From Blautia sp. (GTDB lineage: Bacteria; Bacillota; Clostridia; Lachnospirales; Lachnospiraceae), in NCBI GenBank assembly GCA_022769545.1, contig JALEJS010000024.1, positions 186,001 to 250,000 on the forward strand: DNA of 64,000 bases, read 5' to 3'. This document shows, piece after piece, positions 42,287-50,865 of this stretch. The first letter of the stretch is position 1. Each line of letters opens with the position of its first letter. The notes under the pieces are model-generated. The model was not told the DNA's origin and searched no databases. It worked only from the letters and a program-made list of their open reading frames with translations. The position numbers and the translations under genes were made by a program.

Positions 42287-42712
42287 TATTTCCATTTCTG
42301 ATTTTCCGACTAAAACTTTACGCCAACGCAGCTTAAATCGGAATAATTGTCCCTATACAGACTCCACTTTCACTTAAAAATCCAATCCTGCTATTTTTCT
42401 TCTGTAGTTTTTCTATAACAGGCAGTGTACCTCCTCAAAAGCCCAAATATCTTTGAATATCGATTTAATTTGTTCCAATCGGAAGGAATTTTTCTTCCCA
42501 GACCCAATCCACTCTGTCTATGCAGCTTTTTTGGTCCTGACAGAAGCTTCTTACTTGTCTGTGGTCCAATACCCATCGGAAAATCACCATTTTGGTCCTG
42601 AAACATACAATTTACTTGTTATCGGCCCATTTCCTATCTGCATAGCCGTTCTTTGGTTCATTTCGGTCGGAATATCCTCTCTCCAGGCCCAGCCCTCATA
42701 ACCCCGGAACAG
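42287..42712. repeat. Degenerate 61-bp tandem periodicity
   Basis: Anchored on TTGGTCC-like words at 42348, 42409 (weak), 42470, 42531, 42592 and 42653, units are spaced by exactly 61 bp. A second anchor, GCCCAAT-like, recurs 33-35 bp into each unit (42381, 42442, 42503, 42565, 42626, 42688). Units at 42531 and 42592 both begin TTGGTCCTGA and share TTACTTGT. As 61 is not a multiple of three, the periodicity is not protein-coding. Confidence 0.6.
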
Positions 42713-42747
42713 AAATAGTCGGAAAAAGATATCTTTTCCCCTGTTCC

Positions 42748-42758
42748 TGTGGTATAAT
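42748..42758 (+). promoter_or_regulatory. Putative promoter of the AI-2E-family permease gene
   Basis: Extended -10 TGGTATAAT, 53 bp before the start codon, without a good -35. A GGAACAG/CTGTTCC inverted repeat (about 42711-42747) lies just upstream. Confidence 0.45.
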
Positions 42759-42811
42759 CAGATGAAAATCCAGAGATATTCCATCTCTCTTTTGAAAGGA
42801 ACGATCATTTT

Positions 42812-43921
42812 ATGAAAATCAAATGGGACTCTTGTTTCAAGATCGGTGTTACCGTATTCTTACTATATCTGTGCATTCAGTACTGGCCATTTGCCGGAAA
42901 TCTGCTGTCCATGCTCCTGGGGGCGGCCTCCCCGCTGCTCATCGGATGTGTGATTGCCTATCCCGTGAATATACTGATGAGTCTGTATGAACGCTTTTAT
43001 TTTCCCACAGCCTCAAATTCGAAAATAAACAAAACCCGACGTCCGGTGTGCATGGTACTGTCCTTTGTAACACTGGCTGCGGTTCTCATTCTGGTCATCG
43101 TACTGGTGGTACCGGAGCTTGGTTCCTGCATCAGTGTCATTTTCTCAGCAGTTCCCAAGGCTCTGGAATCTGCCGTGAAGCTGATTTCCAGTCTGGAAAT
43201 CGTGCCCAGTGATCTGAAAAATGCTCTGCAATCCATCGAATGGCATTCCACAGTCGCTCAGATCGGAAATGCCCTTTTCAGCGGTGTGGGAAATCTCATG
43301 GATGTTCTGGTGAATACTGCCACCTCTGTATTCAGCGGCGTAGTCACCGGTCTCATGAGCCTGATTTTTGCTGTTTATCTGCTTCTCGGAAGAGATACTC
43401 TGCTGCGGCAGATCCGGCGTGTGATGAAGCATTATCTGAAACCGGAATGGAACGGGAAAATCTGTTATGTACTTGGTGTTTTAAATGACTGCTTCCGGAA
43501 ATATGTGATCGGACAGTGTACGGAAGCCGTCATCCTCGGCATCCTCTGCATGATCGGAATGACGATCCTTCGCCTGCCCTATGCCACCATGATCGGTGCT
43601 CTGATTGCCGTTACTGCCCTCATCCCTGTGGCCGGTGCATATATCGGCGGTATCGTAGGCGCACTGATGATCTTCTCCGTATCTCCCATCAAGGCAGTGA
43701 TTTTTGTAATCTTCCTGGTCATCCTGCAGCAGTTGGAAGGGAACCTGATTTATCCGAGAGTTGTCGGTTCCTCTCTGGGACTGCCCGCCATCTGGGTACT
43801 GGCTGCCGTAACCGTAGGCGGCGGCGTCATGGGCGTTGCCGGCATGCTGTTGGGCGTCCCCGTCGCAGCAGCCCTCTACCGCATACTCCGCGAAGACCTG
43901 AACAAAGCCCCGCATGATTAA
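42812..43921 (+). CDS. AI-2E family transporter
   Basis: A 369-residue integral membrane protein with about eight hydrophobic segments and the arrangement of the AI-2E (PF01594-type) family: N-terminal helices LLSMLLGAASPLLIGCVIAY, a soluble stretch around residues 110-170, and a C-terminal helix block containing IPVAGAYIGGIVGAL and GLPAIWVLAAVTVGGGVMGVAG. Members have been linked to export of autoinducer-2 or to Na+/H+ exchange and many are uncharacterised. No link to the distant luxS gene can be drawn. A weak AAAGGA ribosome site is present. Confidence 0.88.
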   Translation: MKIKWDSCFKIGVTVFLLYLCIQYWPFAGNLLSMLLGAASPLLIGCVIAYPVNILMSLYERFYFPTASNSKINKTRRPVCMVLSFVTLAAVLILVIVLVVPELGSCISVIFSAVPKALESAVKLISSLEIVPSDLKNALQSIEWHSTVAQIGNALFSGVGNLMDVLVNTATSVFSGVVTGLMSLIFAVYLLLGRDTLLRQIRRVMKHYLKPEWNGKICYVLGVLNDCFRKYVIGQCTEAVILGILCMIGMTILRLPYATMIGALIAVTALIPVAGAYIGGIVGALMIFSVSPIKAVIFVIFLVILQQLEGNLIYPRVVGSSLGLPAIWVLAAVTVGGGVMGVAGMLLGVPVAAALYRILREDLNKAPHD

Positions 43922-44023
43922 AATGCCTCTGCAGGAAGCTCTTGTAAACGCGGCACCGGGTGTGGCGAATATGGCGCTCCTCTCGTGCCGATAGATTGCT
44001 TCCTGCCATATGGGAGTGTTTTC

Positions 44024-44503
44024 TTATTCTGCCGTGATGGGTGCCAGGATTCCCCTGGTCACCTCCAAAAGCCCTTTTACCGGAACCTTCAGCGTCAGCC
44101 CCAGTCTGCCGCCGCTCACATAAATCTCTTCAAAATTTTCGGCCGATGCATCAAAAACCGTGGCAAAATTCTTTTTCATGCCAATGGGACTGCATCCGCC
44201 CCGCACATAACCGGTAACCGCTGTGATATCCTTCACATGAATCATATCCACAGTCTTTTCTCCCACTACTTTGGCCGCGGCCTTGCGGTCCACCTCTTTC
44301 TCGATGGGAAGAACAAAAACGTAGTGGTTTCCGCTTTTTCCCACCATCACCAGCGTTTTGTAAGACTGCTCATGAGAAACACCTGTGATATCCGCACTGT
44401 GCATCCCATCCACAAATTCCTCACATTCATAGGTGATTGCCTCGTATTTAATTTTTGCGCGATCCAGCATCCGCATCGCGTTTGTCTTTACTTCCTTTGC
44501 CAT
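44024..44503 (-). CDS. ybaK: YbaK/ProX-type aminoacyl-tRNA deacylase
   Basis: A 159-residue protein matching the Cys-tRNA(Pro)/Cys-tRNA(Cys) deacylase family that clears misacylated tRNA in the cytoplasm. It contains the conserved YKTLVMVGKSGNHYVFVLP near residue 50, the catalytic-lysine region and the glycine-rich YVRGGCSPIGMKK near residue 105. The ribosome site is weak (AGGA). It lies about 100 bp downstream of recG on the same strand and may be transcribed with it. Confidence 0.9.
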   Translation of the reverse strand: MAKEVKTNAMRMLDRAKIKYEAITYECEEFVDGMHSADITGVSHEQSYKTLVMVGKSGNHYVFVLPIEKEVDRKAAAKVVGEKTVDMIHVKDITAVTGYVRGGCSPIGMKKNFATVFDASAENFEEIYVSGGRLGLTLKVPVKGLLEVTRGILAPITAE

Positions 44504-44604
44504 TTCTTTTCATCCTGTTCCATTTTTCTTCCAAATTATAATTTCAAATACTAATTCCGGATTCTTCTTCAACCACAGTCATACTGCTTTTCCGGCTGCA
44601 TAGG

Positions 44605-46659
44605 CTACAAACTGAGATTCTGCAGATCCGCCTTCATATATTCCGTCAGGCGTTCTTTCAGGGCCGCATGCTGTTCCAGGGACAGATCCGGATCCAGTGC
44701 CAGAATCCCGCCTGCCGCCTCACTGGCCGATTTCAGAATATCCGCATCATTATAAATGTCTGCGATCTGAAATTCCATTGCCCCACTCTGGCGGATTCCG
44801 AACAGATCTCCGGGACCTCTCAGCTTCAGATCCTCACCGGCAATGTAAAATCCGTCATTGGATTTGTTCAGAATCTCCAGCCGTTTCGATGTCTCCTGCT
44901 CCTCATTTCCCTGAATAAAAATACAATAGGACTGATATTCCCCACGACCTACCCGGCCACGAAGCTGATGCAGCTGTGCAAGCCCAAACCGCTCTGCGTT
45001 TTCCACCATCATTACCGTGGCATTCGGAACATTCACGCCAACCTCCACAACCGTGGTGGAGACCAGAATCTGAATCTCCCCTTCCGAGAAACGCTCCATA
45101 ATCTCATTTTTCTCTCTGGGCTTCATCTTTCCATGAAGATACGCGACGGAAATATCGGACGGAAGCACCTCTTTTAATTTCTGTGTGTAATCTATCACAT
45201 TTTCCGCATCCAGTCCCTCACTCTCTTCTACCATAGGACAGATCACATAAACCTGTCTGCCCTGCCGTACCTGCTTTTCAATAAATGAATACGCTTTTGG
45301 ACGATAGGATGTCCCCACCACACAGTTTTTGATGGGCAGCCGCCTTGCCGGAAGTTCATCGATCACGGAAATATCCAGATCCCCATACAGAATAATCGCC
45401 AGCGTCCTGGGAATGGGCGTTGCACTCATGACAAGCACATGGGGCGATTTTCCTCTGGTCGTAAGAGCTTCCCTCTGTTTCACGCCGAAACGGTGTTGTT
45501 CATCCGTGATTACCAGGCCAAGATCATGATATACCACTTTTTCCTGAATCAGCGCATGGGTCCCAATAATCACCGAAGCCTCTCCGGATGTGATTTTTTC
45601 ATAGATCTCCCGCTTTTCCTTTGCCGTACAGGACCCGGTCAGAAGAACCGGCTGACAGTCATCCATTCCGTTGTCCTCCAGCAGCCGGACAAACGCCTGA
45701 TAATGCTGTCTGGCCAGAACCTCTGTCGGGACCATCAGAGCTGCCTGATAACCGTTTTTCACGGTGAGAATCATTGCAAGGAAGGCAAGAATGGTCTTAC
45801 CGCTTCCCACGTCCCCCTGCACCAGTCTGGACATAAGAGAATGACTGCACAGATCCCGCTCAATCTCATGCCACACATTCAACTGAGCATTTGTCAGCCG
45901 GTACGGCAGATTTTCAATCATCTCCTCGGTGCACCAGTCCGGCTTCATGGGATATTCGTTTCCCGCCTCTTCCGTTTTCTCCTTCAGAAGCTGCACCGCC
46001 AAAATGAACAGAAGGAATTCATCGAACACCAGCCTTTTTCTGGCCTCCAGCAGCCGCTGCATATCCGGAGGAAAATGAATGGCAGATAAGGCAAAATTGG
46101 CATCTGCCAGACGGTATTGTTCCCTCAGCTCCTGGGGAAGAAATTCTCCCTGCAGAGGATACTGCTCCAGTACCTGATGAACCAGCTTTGTCACCATTTT
46201 ATTGGTAAGTCCGGCTGTCAGGGCATAAACCGGCTGCATGCTGTGCAGAACCTCCTCATAGGCACCACAGGTAAAGATTTCAGGATGATCCATCTGAAGC
46301 CGTCCGTTTTTCCGGATGACCTTTCCACGGAAAACAAATACGCTTCCCTTTTTCAGGGTACTGCGCAAATACGGCATATTGTACCATACAATGGGAAGCT
46401 TTCCGCTGCTGTCCCCCACCGTCACCGTCACGATCTGCAGATTCCGCACCTTATTTACATAAACGGCCGCTGTCACCACACCCTGAACGGCCGCTGTCTC
46501 TCCTTCCCGAATCTGAGAAATCTCGCACGGTTCTTCATAAGTATCGTAAGTTCGCGGATAATAATGCAGAAGATCCTCCGTATCCCAGATGTTCACCTTC
46601 TGAAACAGTTTCTCTGTTTTTTCCCCTACCCCTTTTAGCTCTCTGAGCGGACGTTTCAT
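44605..46659 (-). CDS. recG: ATP-dependent DNA helicase RecG
   Basis: A 684-residue helicase that remodels stalled replication forks and Holliday junctions. The N-terminal wedge domain (OB fold, residues 60-150) is followed by helicase motifs: Walker A GDVGSGKTILA near residue 280, DEQHRFG (the RecG-type DEAH variant), SATPIPRTLA and the C-terminal QLRGRVGRGEYQS. A GGAGG ribosome site stands four bases ahead. It is separated from the upstream fakA-like gene by a terminator hairpin. Confidence 0.95.
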   Translation of the reverse strand: MKRPLRELKGVGEKTEKLFQKVNIWDTEDLLHYYPRTYDTYEEPCEISQIREGETAAVQGVVTAAVYVNKVRNLQIVTVTVGDSSGKLPIVWYNMPYLRSTLKKGSVFVFRGKVIRKNGRLQMDHPEIFTCGAYEEVLHSMQPVYALTAGLTNKMVTKLVHQVLEQYPLQGEFLPQELREQYRLADANFALSAIHFPPDMQRLLEARKRLVFDEFLLFILAVQLLKEKTEEAGNEYPMKPDWCTEEMIENLPYRLTNAQLNVWHEIERDLCSHSLMSRLVQGDVGSGKTILAFLAMILTVKNGYQAALMVPTEVLARQHYQAFVRLLEDNGMDDCQPVLLTGSCTAKEKREIYEKITSGEASVIIGTHALIQEKVVYHDLGLVITDEQHRFGVKQREALTTRGKSPHVLVMSATPIPRTLAIILYGDLDISVIDELPARRLPIKNCVVGTSYRPKAYSFIEKQVRQGRQVYVICPMVEESEGLDAENVIDYTQKLKEVLPSDISVAYLHGKMKPREKNEIMERFSEGEIQILVSTTVVEVGVNVPNATVMMVENAERFGLAQLHQLRGRVGRGEYQSYCIFIQGNEEQETSKRLEILNKSNDGFYIAGEDLKLRGPGDLFGIRQSGAMEFQIADIYNDADILKSASEAAGGILALDPDLSLEQHAALKERLTEYMKADLQNLSL

Positions 46660-46671
46660 AGCACCTCCACA

Positions 46672-46703
46672 AAAAACGGCTGCCGTACCTTCGCACAGCA
46701 GCC
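46672..46703 (-). terminator. Terminator between the fakA-like gene and recG
   Basis: GGCTGC/GCAGCC stem with a 14-base loop, followed on the minus strand by TTTTTTG. It ends within 12 bp of the recG start codon, so recG transcription needs read-through or a promoter I do not see. Confidence 0.7.
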
Positions 46704-46717
46704 ATATGTTATATTTC

Positions 46718-48388
46718 TTATTCTACCGAAATAATGTAATAATAAATTGGCTGTCCTCCATAGTTTACCTCGATGTCACAGTCCGGGAAAGCCTCTTCGA
46801 TCTGAGAAGACAGATCCTCAGCTTCCTCTTCCGAAACCTCGGCTCCGTAGTAGATGCTAATGATCTCCGAATCCTCATCGGCCATTTTTCTGACCGTCTC
46901 CATGGCGACCTCTGCCATGTCCTTTCCAACCGCAAGCATTCCGCTGTCTCCGATTCCCATCATATCGCCTTCGTGAATTTCCTTTTCGTCGATTCGGGTA
47001 TCCCGCACCGCATAGGTAATCTGACCGGTCTTTACTGCGGAAACCGCCTCCATCATACCTTCCAGATTTTCCTCCGCAGATTTCTCCGGGACATAACTGA
47101 TGACTGCAGATATTCCCTGCGGAACCGTCTTCGTCGGAACCACGACAATATTCTTGTCCTCTGTGAGATCACGGGCCTGATTTGCCGCAAGAATAATGTT
47201 TTTATTGTTCGGGAAAATATAAATAGTTTTTGCATTCACCTTGTCGATGGCATTCAGCATATCCTCTGTACTCGGATTCATAGTCTGTCCGCCTTCGATC
47301 AGATAATCCACACCCAGTTCCTTAAAGATATCTGTCAGACCGTCACCGGCAGATACGGAAATAAATCCAACTTCTCTCGGCGGTATCTTCGCTGCTTCGG
47401 CATCCGCCTGCTCCTTTGCCACCTTCTGCGCGTCTTTGATCAGTTTTTCCTGATGCTCCTCACGCATGTTATCGATTTTCATCCGGCTGAGGGATCCGTA
47501 GGTCAGTGCACGCTCAATTGCCTGTCCCGGATGATTTGTGTGAACATGAACCTTCACAATCTCATCGTCTGCCACCAGCACGATGGAATCACCGATGGAA
47601 TTCAGAAATCTCTTAAACTCAGATTCCTCATTGTCCTTCAGCGGATTGTTCAGAAGAATGATAAATTCCGTACAGTAACCGAACTTGATATCGGCTTCCG
47701 CCTGAGGGGAAATCTTTGTCACAGCAGAACCTGTCTGCCCGGATGTAAACTGAGAATAATCCACTTCCTTTCCCAGATAGCCGTCGATTGCTCCTCGCAG
47801 AACCTCCAGAAGACCCTGTCCGCCGGAATCCACAACGCCGGCTTCCTTCAATACCGGAAGCATCTCCGGTGTTTTCGCCAGAGTTGCCTCTGCATGTGCA
47901 AATACTTCCGCAAAAAATGTCTCCAGATCTTCGGCCTCCGGAGCCAGCTCAGCTGCTTTCGCTGCCGCCTCCTTCGCAACGGTCAGAATGGTTCCTTCCT
48001 TCGGCTTCATAACTGCTTTGTACGCCGTCTCGACACCTTTTCCCATGGCTGCCGCAATGATCATCGCATCCAGTTCCTCAAAGCCGCTCACGCTTCGGCT
48101 GAATCCGCGGAGAATCTGCGAAAGAATAACACCGGAATTTCCTCTGGCACCACGCAGAGAACCAGATGAAATCGCCTTTGCCAGCTGATCCATACCCGGA
48201 TTTACCAGTGCTCCCACCTCATTGGCTGCTGACATGATCGTCATCGTCATATTGGTACCGGTATCACCATCCGGAACCGGAAATACATTCAACTCATTTA
48301 TCCACTCTTTTTTCGCTTCCAGATTTTTCGCCCCTGCGAGAAACATTCTGGAAAGTGTTCTGGCATCTATGGTATTCTTATTCACCAC
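46718..48388 (-). CDS. fakA: DAK2/DegV-type fatty acid kinase ATP-binding subunit (FakA-like)
   Basis: A 556-residue cytoplasmic protein. The DhaL/DAK2 nucleotide-binding domain spans about residues 1-200 (NVFPVPDGDTGTNMTMT and GARGNSGVILSQILRG), followed by the FakA middle and C-terminal domains. FakA phosphorylates exogenous fatty acids bound to a DegV-type FakB partner. The start is a GTG six bases behind AGGAGG. Its neighbour 19 bp upstream is an Asp23-family gene, the standard pairing in Firmicutes. Confidence 0.88.
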   Translation of the reverse strand: MVNKNTIDARTLSRMFLAGAKNLEAKKEWINELNVFPVPDGDTGTNMTMTIMSAANEVGALVNPGMDQLAKAISSGSLRGARGNSGVILSQILRGFSRSVSGFEELDAMIIAAAMGKGVETAYKAVMKPKEGTILTVAKEAAAKAAELAPEAEDLETFFAEVFAHAEATLAKTPEMLPVLKEAGVVDSGGQGLLEVLRGAIDGYLGKEVDYSQFTSGQTGSAVTKISPQAEADIKFGYCTEFIILLNNPLKDNEESEFKRFLNSIGDSIVLVADDEIVKVHVHTNHPGQAIERALTYGSLSRMKIDNMREEHQEKLIKDAQKVAKEQADAEAAKIPPREVGFISVSAGDGLTDIFKELGVDYLIEGGQTMNPSTEDMLNAIDKVNAKTIYIFPNNKNIILAANQARDLTEDKNIVVVPTKTVPQGISAVISYVPEKSAEENLEGMMEAVSAVKTGQITYAVRDTRIDEKEIHEGDMMGIGDSGMLAVGKDMAEVAMETVRKMADEDSEIISIYYGAEVSEEEAEDLSSQIEEAFPDCDIEVNYGGQPIYYYIISVE

Positions 48389-48407
48389 AAAGTTCCTCCT
48401 CTAAAAG

Positions 48408-48767
48408 CTAATCTATTGCGCGAACGCCCTCAACCAGGATATTGATCTTCTCGATCTCCATGCCGGTAAAAGCCTCCACCTTATATTTCACATTGCTGAT
48501 CAGATTATCTGCAATTGTGCTGATAGCAACACCATAAGCCACGATCACATGGAAACTCAGACTTATTTTATTATCTTCGGAAATCGTCACGGTAATTCCA
48601 TGCTTAAGGCTGTCCTTGCGAAGAAGCTTCACAAGACCGTCTTTCATGCTGACTGCAGCCATACCGACAATACCAAAGCATTCCACTGCCACGCTGCCTG
48701 CATATGTGGCGATCACATCTGTATTGATCACAATATGACCCAGTCCGGAATCTATACGTCCACTCAT
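48408..48767 (-). CDS. Asp23/Gls24 family envelope stress protein
   Basis: A 119-residue protein of the alkaline-shock Asp23 family, with GHIVINTDVIATYAGSVAVE at the start and the family strands VTISEDNKISLSFHVIV and FTGMEIEKINILVEGV. Members localise near the membrane and are linked to cell-envelope homeostasis, but the exact function is unknown. The ATG six bases behind GGAGGT is chosen over a frame extension of 13 codons. It pairs with the fakA-like gene and diverges from rpmB. Confidence 0.87.
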   Translation of the reverse strand: MSGRIDSGLGHIVINTDVIATYAGSVAVECFGIVGMAAVSMKDGLVKLLRKDSLKHGITVTISEDNKISLSFHVIVAYGVAISTIADNLISNVKYKVEAFTGMEIEKINILVEGVRAID

Positions 48768-48901
48768 TTGGTTACCTCCATTATTTCGAATTCTTTTCCG
48801 CCGCACCTCATAAAATCACATTCTGGCGCAGTGTACATTTGTATTATAACCTCTTTTTGATGAAAAAGAAATATAAATTTATATATTTTTCCTTTTTTTA
48901 C

Positions 48902-48930
48902 TTGCAAAAGAATATTTCATCTGTTACAAT
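48902..48930 (+). promoter_or_regulatory. rpmB promoter
   Basis: TTGCAA, 17-bp spacer, TACAAT on the plus strand, 38 bp before the start codon. Confidence 0.65.
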
Positions 48931-48967
48931 TATGACTGTTGAAAAAAAGCGTCAAGGAGGTGCTATC

Positions 48968-49156
48968 ATGGCTAAATGTGCGATTTGTGAAAAAGGTGCT
49001 CATTTCGGAAACAATGTGAGTCATTCCCATAGAAGATCCAATAAGATGTGGAAATCCAACGTAAAATCCGTTAAAGTAAAGACTGAGAACGGTACAGCAA
49101 AGAAGATGTATGTATGTACTTCTTGCTTAAGATCCGGTAAAGTTGAAAGAGCTTAA
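48968..49156 (+). CDS. rpmB: 50S ribosomal protein L28
   Basis: A 62-residue basic ribosomal protein. MAKCAICEKGAHFGNNVSHSH is the L28 N-terminus, with zinc-binding cysteines at CAIC and CTSCLRSG, so this is the zinc-binding form. The ATG is seven bases behind AAGGAGG; the longer reading frame upstream is not coding. Monocistronic, with its own promoter and a very strong terminator. Confidence 0.96.
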   Translation: MAKCAICEKGAHFGNNVSHSHRRSNKMWKSNVKSVKVKTENGTAKKMYVCTSCLRSGKVERA

Positions 49157-49176
49157 GACCTGACTTTGACACGTGC

Positions 49177-49215
49177 AAAGAGCTGGTACACAGATGTGTG
49201 TATCAGCTCTTTTTT
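49177..49215 (+). terminator. rpmB terminator
   Basis: A 15-bp stem (AAAGAGCTGGTACAC with GTGTATCAGCTCTTT, one wobble) and six-base loop followed by a run of T. Confidence 0.9.
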
Positions 49216-49254
49216 TCGTTACAGAATCACAGTGTCAAAAGCGATTCTTTATTC

Positions 49255-49392
49255 TCATCTGCAAAACATATGATATCCGCACAGCAAAAGCAATCCGGAT
49301 ACGATCAGCACAGCCGCACACTCGCCGATCAGCATCCCGATCACCATTCCCACTCCGATAAAAAACAGAATCAGACCCAATAATTTACCCAC
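49255..49392 (-). CDS. Small glycine-rich membrane protein
   Basis: A 45-residue frame starting at GTG: it reads GKLLGLILFFIGVGMVIGML, a short polar turn (IGECAA), then VLIVSGLLLLCGYHMFC and a stop. Two hydrophobic helices and the pattern LLG-FIGVGM ... LLxxGY resemble small hypothetical membrane proteins common in Clostridia. There is no clear ribosome site, so the start is uncertain. It lies about 55 bp downstream of gerW on the same strand and would end that transcript. Confidence 0.5.
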   Translation of the reverse strand: MGKLLGLILFFIGVGMVIGMLIGECAAVLIVSGLLLLCGYHMFCR

Positions 49393-49445
49393 GGCAGCAT
49401 CACATTCTCTTTGGTTTGATTCAGTATATGCGTTTTATCCGCAGA

Positions 49446-49820
49446 TTATTCCCCGTCCGCATCCGTTTCCGTTTCATCCTTTGCACCGGGAGCGAACCGG
49501 TTTACGAAATCCGGAACCATATCAAGCACCTTGGTCAGACCATCCTGGTTTTTAATATTCACCAGCTTGGTGGAACCGTTTTGTACCACCAGAACGGCAC
49601 AGGGAGTCACCTTTCCTGCAAGTCCACCGCCTCCGCTGTCTTTTTTCTCTCCGGAAAATGCACCGGCGCCCACACCGAAGGACACATCTACCAGCGGAAG
49701 AATAATGGTATCTCCCACATGAATGGCCTCTCCTACGACTGTCTTTGCTGATACAAAGCTGTCCATTCCCTTAAACAGGGAGTTCACTGTCTCTTTAAAG
49801 CTGTTTTCTTTTTCCATCAT
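49446..49820 (-). CDS. GerW (YtfJ) family sporulation protein
   Basis: A 124-residue protein of the GerW/YtfJ family, which in Bacillus is required for normal spore germination. It has the conserved GETIHVGDTIILPLVDVSFG-type core (here GEAIHVGDTIILP), a glycine-rich segment GVGAG ... DSGGGGLAG, the strand TPCAVLVVQ and a charged tail. The start is an ATG behind AGGAGG that overlaps the DUF2953 stop codon (ATGA). It indicates a spore-forming lineage. Confidence 0.88.
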   Translation of the reverse strand: MMEKENSFKETVNSLFKGMDSFVSAKTVVGEAIHVGDTIILPLVDVSFGVGAGAFSGEKKDSGGGGLAGKVTPCAVLVVQNGSTKLVNIKNQDGLTKVLDMVPDFVNRFAPGAKDETETDADGE

Positions 49821-50848
49821 GAAACCTCCTTATGTCTCCATCGGCGGATGACGTATTTTACATTGTTGTTAAAATATATTTCCAGGAATGTCCATAAAAA
49901 GACGATTCCATAAAAACGTCCCTTCAGCCGGATATGTCCGGCAAGATAATTTTCATTCTCAAACAGCGGTGTGACTTTAATGCAGTTTTTATGCATGGGA
50001 ATGGTCATCCCAAGCAATGCAAGAACCGCACCGGTAACAGCCGGATCCTCACTGTCAAAACGGACATTTCCCGACAGTTTCCGGGGAAACACGTGACGGA
50101 TCAGAGCCTTTCCGTCCGACCACACAAGGGACAGCGCCTTTTTGGTCTTCTCACTTGACAGGAAATTTTTCCACCATTCCTTCTTGCTGCGCATCTTTTC
50201 TGCCGAAGACCTGCACTGACCGGTTTTTTCCCTGAGCGAAGTAATCAGCCTACGTATCCGGCGTATGATTTCTGCGGGAAAACCGAAAATTTTTTCTGCT
50301 GCCCGCCGAACTCCCGAAGGCTTCTTCGAAACCTCTTCTGTATCGGATGGAGATGCTTTCGAAGCGTCCTTAGGAGGTTTCTGAGACAACTCCGTCTCTG
50401 CTTCCGGTATCTCTTCCGGCATCTCTTCCGGCATCGTCTCCGTCTCTGCTTCCGGCTCCGCATCCTGCGATACATTCATCTGCTGCTCCGGTATTTCCGG
50501 AGAATGCTCTTCGGAAGAATCCGATGTCTCCTCTGTCCGTCTTTTTCGGGTCTTTGTTGCATTCACCCATCTGTTCCGTATTTTGTCCACAGGAATCCCG
50601 ATTATTCTTACAGACTTTTCCAGTTTTCCATGATCCATTACGACTTTCAGGGAGACGCCGTGAAACAGCCAGGATACACAGGCCACAAGTCTGGAATCCT
50701 TCGGTTCTGTCTCCGGTTCCTTCGATGCAGATGCCTGATAACAGACCGGACAGAACAATACCAGAAGAAGTACCAGAAGCACCAGGCCAAGTACAATCCC
50801 CAGCAGGATCAATATTAATCTTAAAATCAACCAGAGAATATGTAACAT
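49817..50848 (-). CDS. DUF2953 membrane protein
   Basis: A 343-residue protein. The N-terminal helix LRLILILLGIVLGLVLLVLL anchors it, followed by the strand-rich DUF2953 start (ACVSWLFHGVSLKVV), a long acidic Glu/Pro/Ser-rich linker at about residues 95-170 and a conserved C-terminal part (GSGKALIRHVFPRKLSG-like WSDGKALIRHVFPRKLSG ... VRFDSEDPAVTGAVLALLG). DUF2953 genes are regularly paired with gerW in spore formers, so a sporulation envelope role is likely but undefined. Confidence 0.8.
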   Translation of the reverse strand: MLHILWLILRLILILLGIVLGLVLLVLLLVLFCPVCYQASASKEPETEPKDSRLVACVSWLFHGVSLKVVMDHGKLEKSVRIIGIPVDKIRNRWVNATKTRKRRTEETSDSSEEHSPEIPEQQMNVSQDAEPEAETETMPEEMPEEIPEAETELSQKPPKDASKASPSDTEEVSKKPSGVRRAAEKIFGFPAEIIRRIRRLITSLREKTGQCRSSAEKMRSKKEWWKNFLSSEKTKKALSLVWSDGKALIRHVFPRKLSGNVRFDSEDPAVTGAVLALLGMTIPMHKNCIKVTPLFENENYLAGHIRLKGRFYGIVFLWTFLEIYFNNNVKYVIRRWRHKEVS

Positions 50849-50865
50849 TTCATCACCTGTTCTCC

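Noticed and set aside
42391-42701. Short overlapping open frames in the 61-bp repeat region
   Set aside because: They follow from the absence of stops in the repeat; the 61-bp period shifts frame each unit and no ribosome site precedes them.
42287-42712. CRISPR-like array because of the regular 61-bp period
   Set aside because: There is no constant repeat alternating with unique spacers; all parts of the unit drift alike and no cas gene is near.
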